Assembly: GCF_014201115.1 (NCBI RefSeq)
Contig: NZ_JACHDO010000001.1
Span: forward strand, 1,736,001 to 1,800,000
Source: Nocardiopsis metallicus
GTDB lineage: Bacteria > Actinomycetota > Actinomycetes > Streptosporangiales > Streptosporangiaceae
Direction: 5' to 3'
Length of the DNA stretch: 64,000 bases
The notes under the pieces were generated by a model. The model had not been told where the DNA came from and ran no database searches. It was given only the letters and a program-made list of their open reading frames with translations. A program made the position numbers and the translations under genes. Of the stretch, positions 61,946 to 64,000 are shown piece after piece (position 1 is the first letter of the stretch; every line of letters starts with the position of its first letter).

Positions 61946-62692
61946 TTGAACACGATCCTGGTCACCGGCGCCACCGGAACCCTGGGCATCCCCCTCGTAG
62001 AACAACTACGCCGCACCGACCACCCGGTACACACCCTGAGCCGCCACCCCGGCACCCTCGCCGACACCGCCCACGCCGTCGACCTGCGCACCGGGCGGGG
62101 ACTCACCCAGGCCCTGACCGGCGTCCACACCGTCGTGCACTGCGCCACCAGCCCCACCGGCGGCGACATCCAGGCCGCCACCCACCTCATCCGCGCCGCC
62201 CGCACCACCGGCCTCACCCACCTGGTCTACATCTCCATCGTGGGCTGCGACCAGATCCCCCTGGGCTACTACCGAACCAAACACACCGTCGAGGAAGCCC
62301 TGCTCGCCTCCGGACTGGGCGTGACCATCCTGCGCACCACCCAGTTCCACCCCCTCATCGAGGACATCTGCGCCCGGGCCTGCCGCCTGCCCGTGATGCC
62401 CTACCCCGACATCGACGTCCAGCCCATCGACCCCGCCGAGGTCGCCCTGCGCCTGGCCCGCCTGGCCCTGGAAGAACCCGCCGGACGCGTCCCCGACCTG
62501 GGCGGACCCCAGGTCGAGTCCTTCCACGACCTGGCCCGCACCTACCTGGACACCACCCGCACCGCCCGCCGCCTGATCCCCCTGCGCCTACCCGGGGCCA
62601 CCTTCGCCGCCTACCGCTCCGGCGCCCACCTGACCCCCGACCAGGCCGTGGGCCGCACCACCTTCGCCCAGTACCTGGCACGCGACCAATGA
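61946..62692 (+). CDS. NAD(P)-binding atypical SDR (NmrA-like)
   Basis: A 248-residue Rossmann protein of the NmrA/atypical SDR type. The glycine motif is LVTGATGTLG at the very N-terminus. It lacks the YxxxK pair in usual form (YYRTK is at the right place, Y-x-x-x-K being present as YRTK preceded by Y), so it may still be catalytic or only a redox sensor. It starts with TTG at 61946, with GGAGG 6-7 bases upstream. It is followed by a MerR/GyrI-type regulator. Confidence 0.85.
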   Translation: MNTILVTGATGTLGIPLVEQLRRTDHPVHTLSRHPGTLADTAHAVDLRTGRGLTQALTGVHTVVHCATSPTGGDIQAATHLIRAARTTGLTHLVYISIVGCDQIPLGYYRTKHTVEEALLASGLGVTILRTTQFHPLIEDICARACRLPVMPYPDIDVQPIDPAEVALRLARLALEEPAGRVPDLGGPQVESFHDLARTYLDTTRTARRLIPLRLPGATFAAYRSGAHLTPDQAVGRTTFAQYLARDQ

Positions 62693-62723
62693 CACACCCC
62701 GCGCCCCGGCCCCGGGCACCGTC

Positions 62724-62754
62724 TTGACCCTGACACCGTGTCAGCCCTTGTACT
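62724..62754 (+). promoter_or_regulatory. MerR-type promoter with dyad in a 19-bp spacer
   Basis: TTGACC (62724-62729) and TGTACT (62749-62754) are 19 bp apart, and the spacer contains the perfect dyad CTGACAC-C-GTGTCAG (62730-62744). It lies directly before the MerR-type gene and is the likely autoregulated promoter. It also rules out the GTG at 62738 as the true start, because that codon would lie inside the promoter. Confidence 0.65.
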
Positions 62755-62764
62755 GGACAGCACC

Positions 62765-63577
62765 ATGTTGACCATCGGAGAGTTCGCCAAACACGCGGGG
62801 GTCTCGGTACGCATGCTGCGCCACTACGACTCCATCGGCCTGCTGCGCCCGGCCCGCACCGACCCCATCACCGGTTACCGCCACTACGAAGCGGCCCAGC
62901 TGGCCCGGCTCAACCGCGTCATCGCCCTCAAGGACCTGGGTTTCAACCTCGAACAGGTCGGCGCGATCCTGGACGAGCGCCTGAGCTCCACCGAGCTGCG
63001 CGGCATGCTGCGCCTGCGCCGCGCCGAACTGGCCCAGTCCGTCACCGAGGCCGAAACACGCCTGGCCCGCGTGGAAGCGAGGCTCCGCATCATCGAGAAC
63101 GAGGGAACCATGTCCGCCAACGACATCGTCATCAAACCCCTGCCGCCCGTGCGCGTGGCCGAGCTGACCGGCACCGCCGCCACCTTCGAGCCCGAAGCCA
63201 TCGGCCCGGTCATCAGCCCGCTCTTCACCGAACTGTGCCAACGCCTGGAGTCCGCGGGCGTCACCCCCGTCGGCCCGGGCCTGTCCCGCTACGAGGACGC
63301 CCCCGAAGGCGGCATCCTCGTGCACGCCTCGATGCCCGTGGGCACCGAAGTCCACGACATCGACGGGCTCTCCCTCGTCCAGGTCCCGGCCGTGGAACGG
63401 GCCGCCACCATCGTGCACCGCGGCCCCATGGCCGAGGTCCTGCCCACCGCGCAGGAACTGGCCCGCTGGATCGAGGACAACGGCCACCACACCCACGGCT
63501 ACACCCGCGAGGTCACCCTGGCCGCACCCGAGGACCCGCAAGGATGGGTGACCGAGATCCAGGCTCCACTGGCCTGA
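62765..63577 (+). CDS. MerR family regulator with GyrI-like effector domain
   Basis: A 270-residue regulator. The N-terminal MerR unit is LTIGEFAKHAGVSVRMLRHYDSIGLLRP, with DPITGYRHY and LNRVIALKDLGFNLEQVGAIL following. Residues about 75-120 form the dimer coiled coil. The C-terminal part from about residue 125 (IKPLPPVRVAELTGTAATF) is a GyrI-like small-molecule-binding domain, as in BmrR/TipA-like multidrug regulators. The ATG at 62765 is chosen because the promoter spans the upstream GTG. It probably activates its own gene and possibly neighbours when a drug binds. Confidence 0.92.
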   Translation: MLTIGEFAKHAGVSVRMLRHYDSIGLLRPARTDPITGYRHYEAAQLARLNRVIALKDLGFNLEQVGAILDERLSSTELRGMLRLRRAELAQSVTEAETRLARVEARLRIIENEGTMSANDIVIKPLPPVRVAELTGTAATFEPEAIGPVISPLFTELCQRLESAGVTPVGPGLSRYEDAPEGGILVHASMPVGTEVHDIDGLSLVQVPAVERAATIVHRGPMAEVLPTAQELARWIEDNGHHTHGYTREVTLAAPEDPQGWVTEIQAPLA

Positions 63578-63600
63578 TCCGCCCCACCGCACCTCACACG

Positions 63601-63633
63601 AAAAAAAGGGGTGGGGGCGCACACCCCCACCCC
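63601..63633 (-). terminator. Intrinsic terminator of the ABC-2 permease gene
   Basis: On the minus strand GGGGTGGGGG pairs with CCCCCACCCC over a 6-base loop (63608-63633), followed by seven T (63601-63607). A T tract of this length is unusual in such GC-rich DNA and makes a strong terminator. Confidence 0.88.
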
Positions 63634-63689
63634 CTGGCGGACTGGCAGACCCCGGCCCCGGCCACTCCAGCGCTCAGCTGAGCAGCCGA

Positions 63690-64000
63690 TCAGCTGCTCA
63701 GTTTCCGGTAGCGGCGCAGCGCCAGCGGAACGAACACCGCCAACAGCACCAGCGGCCACACCACCGCCATCAACAACGCGTTCTGCGCCACCCACGACTC
63801 ACCCACCACCGTGGTGTTGCCGAACAGCTCACGGCAGGCCAACACCGTCGCCGACAGCGGATTCCACTCGGCCACCGGCGCCAACCAGCCCGGGATCACC
63901 TCGGTGGGCACGAACGTCTCGGCCACCATCGCCAGCGGAAACACCAACGAGAAGAACTTCATCGCCGCCTCGGGGCTGCGCACCAGCAACCCCAGGTAGA
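63690..64000 (-). CDS. ABC-2 type transporter permease (DrrB-like), C-terminal part
   Basis: The end of a membrane permease whose start lies past the window. The frame is open to the last base. The visible part shows LGLLVRSPEAAMKFFSLVFPLAMVAETFVPTEVIPGWLAPVAEWNP and a final hydrophobic segment (LMAVVWPLVLLAVFVPLALRRYRKL), typical of DrrB/ABC-2 drug or daunorubicin-type permeases. Its ATPase partner is probably upstream, outside the window. The predicted terminator follows its stop codon. Confidence 0.88.
   Translation of the reverse strand, partial: YLGLLVRSPEAAMKFFSLVFPLAMVAETFVPTEVIPGWLAPVAEWNPLSATVLACRELFGNTTVVGESWVAQNALLMAVVWPLVLLAVFVPLALRRYRKLSS

Noticed and set aside
59972..62692. A 906-codon open frame on the plus strand covering the oxidase gene
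   Set aside because: It is the antisense shadow of the minus-strand GlcD-type gene. Only its last part (from 61946) has protein character, and that is called separately.

Overview
This is a 64 kb stretch of a high-GC actinobacterial chromosome. The codon use, many short intergenic gaps, an HTH-DUF397 pair, NCS1 and MetPS-type transporters, and many genes that seem to be read from leaderless mRNAs (a TANNNT-like box 6-8 nt before the start codon and no Shine-Dalgarno sequence) fit a filamentous actinomycete. Nocardiopsis or a relative is my best guess, but the genus is inference. I recognised no tRNA, rRNA, CRISPR array, replication origin or biosynthetic megacluster.

Layout. 0-9 kb: the end of an ABC exporter, acetyltransferases, an SDR, a VOC protein, a crcB-DUF190-crcB fluoride operon with overlapping genes, two methyltransferases, a DUF4287 protein, a Nudix hydrolase, and a RidA/HxlR divergent pair. 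9-15 kb: an XRE-cupin regulator facing an Asp/Glu/hydantoin racemase and two NCS1 transporters; the second transporter is split by an IS256-family element. 15-24 kb: a UvrA-like resistance protein facing a TetR regulator, a PPOX-fold protein, a 32-residue membrane peptide, a PQQ-like lipoprotein, and a 728-residue membrane protein with repeated cysteine pairs. 23-28 kb: a methyltransferase, an XRE/DUF397 module with paired operators, a hydrolase and a phosphotransferase. 28-41 kb: a phosphoesterase, cupin, AraC-type regulator, PPOX protein, TPR-like protein, CatB-like acetyltransferase, DinB protein, FAD monooxygenase/TetR pair, aldo-keto reductase, an unknown HTH protein, and the NADP-type glutamate dehydrogenase. 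41-55 kb: a worn region with a frameshifted WYL regulator, an IS200/IS605 element (TnpA+TnpB) inside a DUF3224 gene, a phosphotransferase broken by a 13-bp tandem duplication, an old-yellow-enzyme/ArsR pair, an XRE-cupin/GNAT/EamA group, a decayed gene, ribonuclease Z, and an MBL hydrolase split by an IS701-like element. 55-64 kb: a MetP/MetS transporter pair, a PfpI-type protein, a histidine phosphatase, a response-regulator remnant, a double-MerR regulator, a GlcD-type oxidase, an NAD(P)-binding protein, a MerR/GyrI-like regulator, and the end of an ABC-2 permease.

Common themes. Regulators usually sit divergent from the gene they probably control, and palindromic operators can be seen between them (8.1, 9.8, 17.55, 24.75, 43.3, 48.2 and 62.7 kb). 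All three insertion sequences can be removed on paper to give back one continuous reading frame, so they look recent. Together with several single-base frameshifts in G/C runs, they make 41-55 kb the least stable part of the window. I found no single clearly new multigene system. The best candidates for new biology are the TnpB element with a readable guide, the XRE/DUF397 operator module, the cysteine-pair membrane protein, and two apparent terminators that have no gene in front of them.
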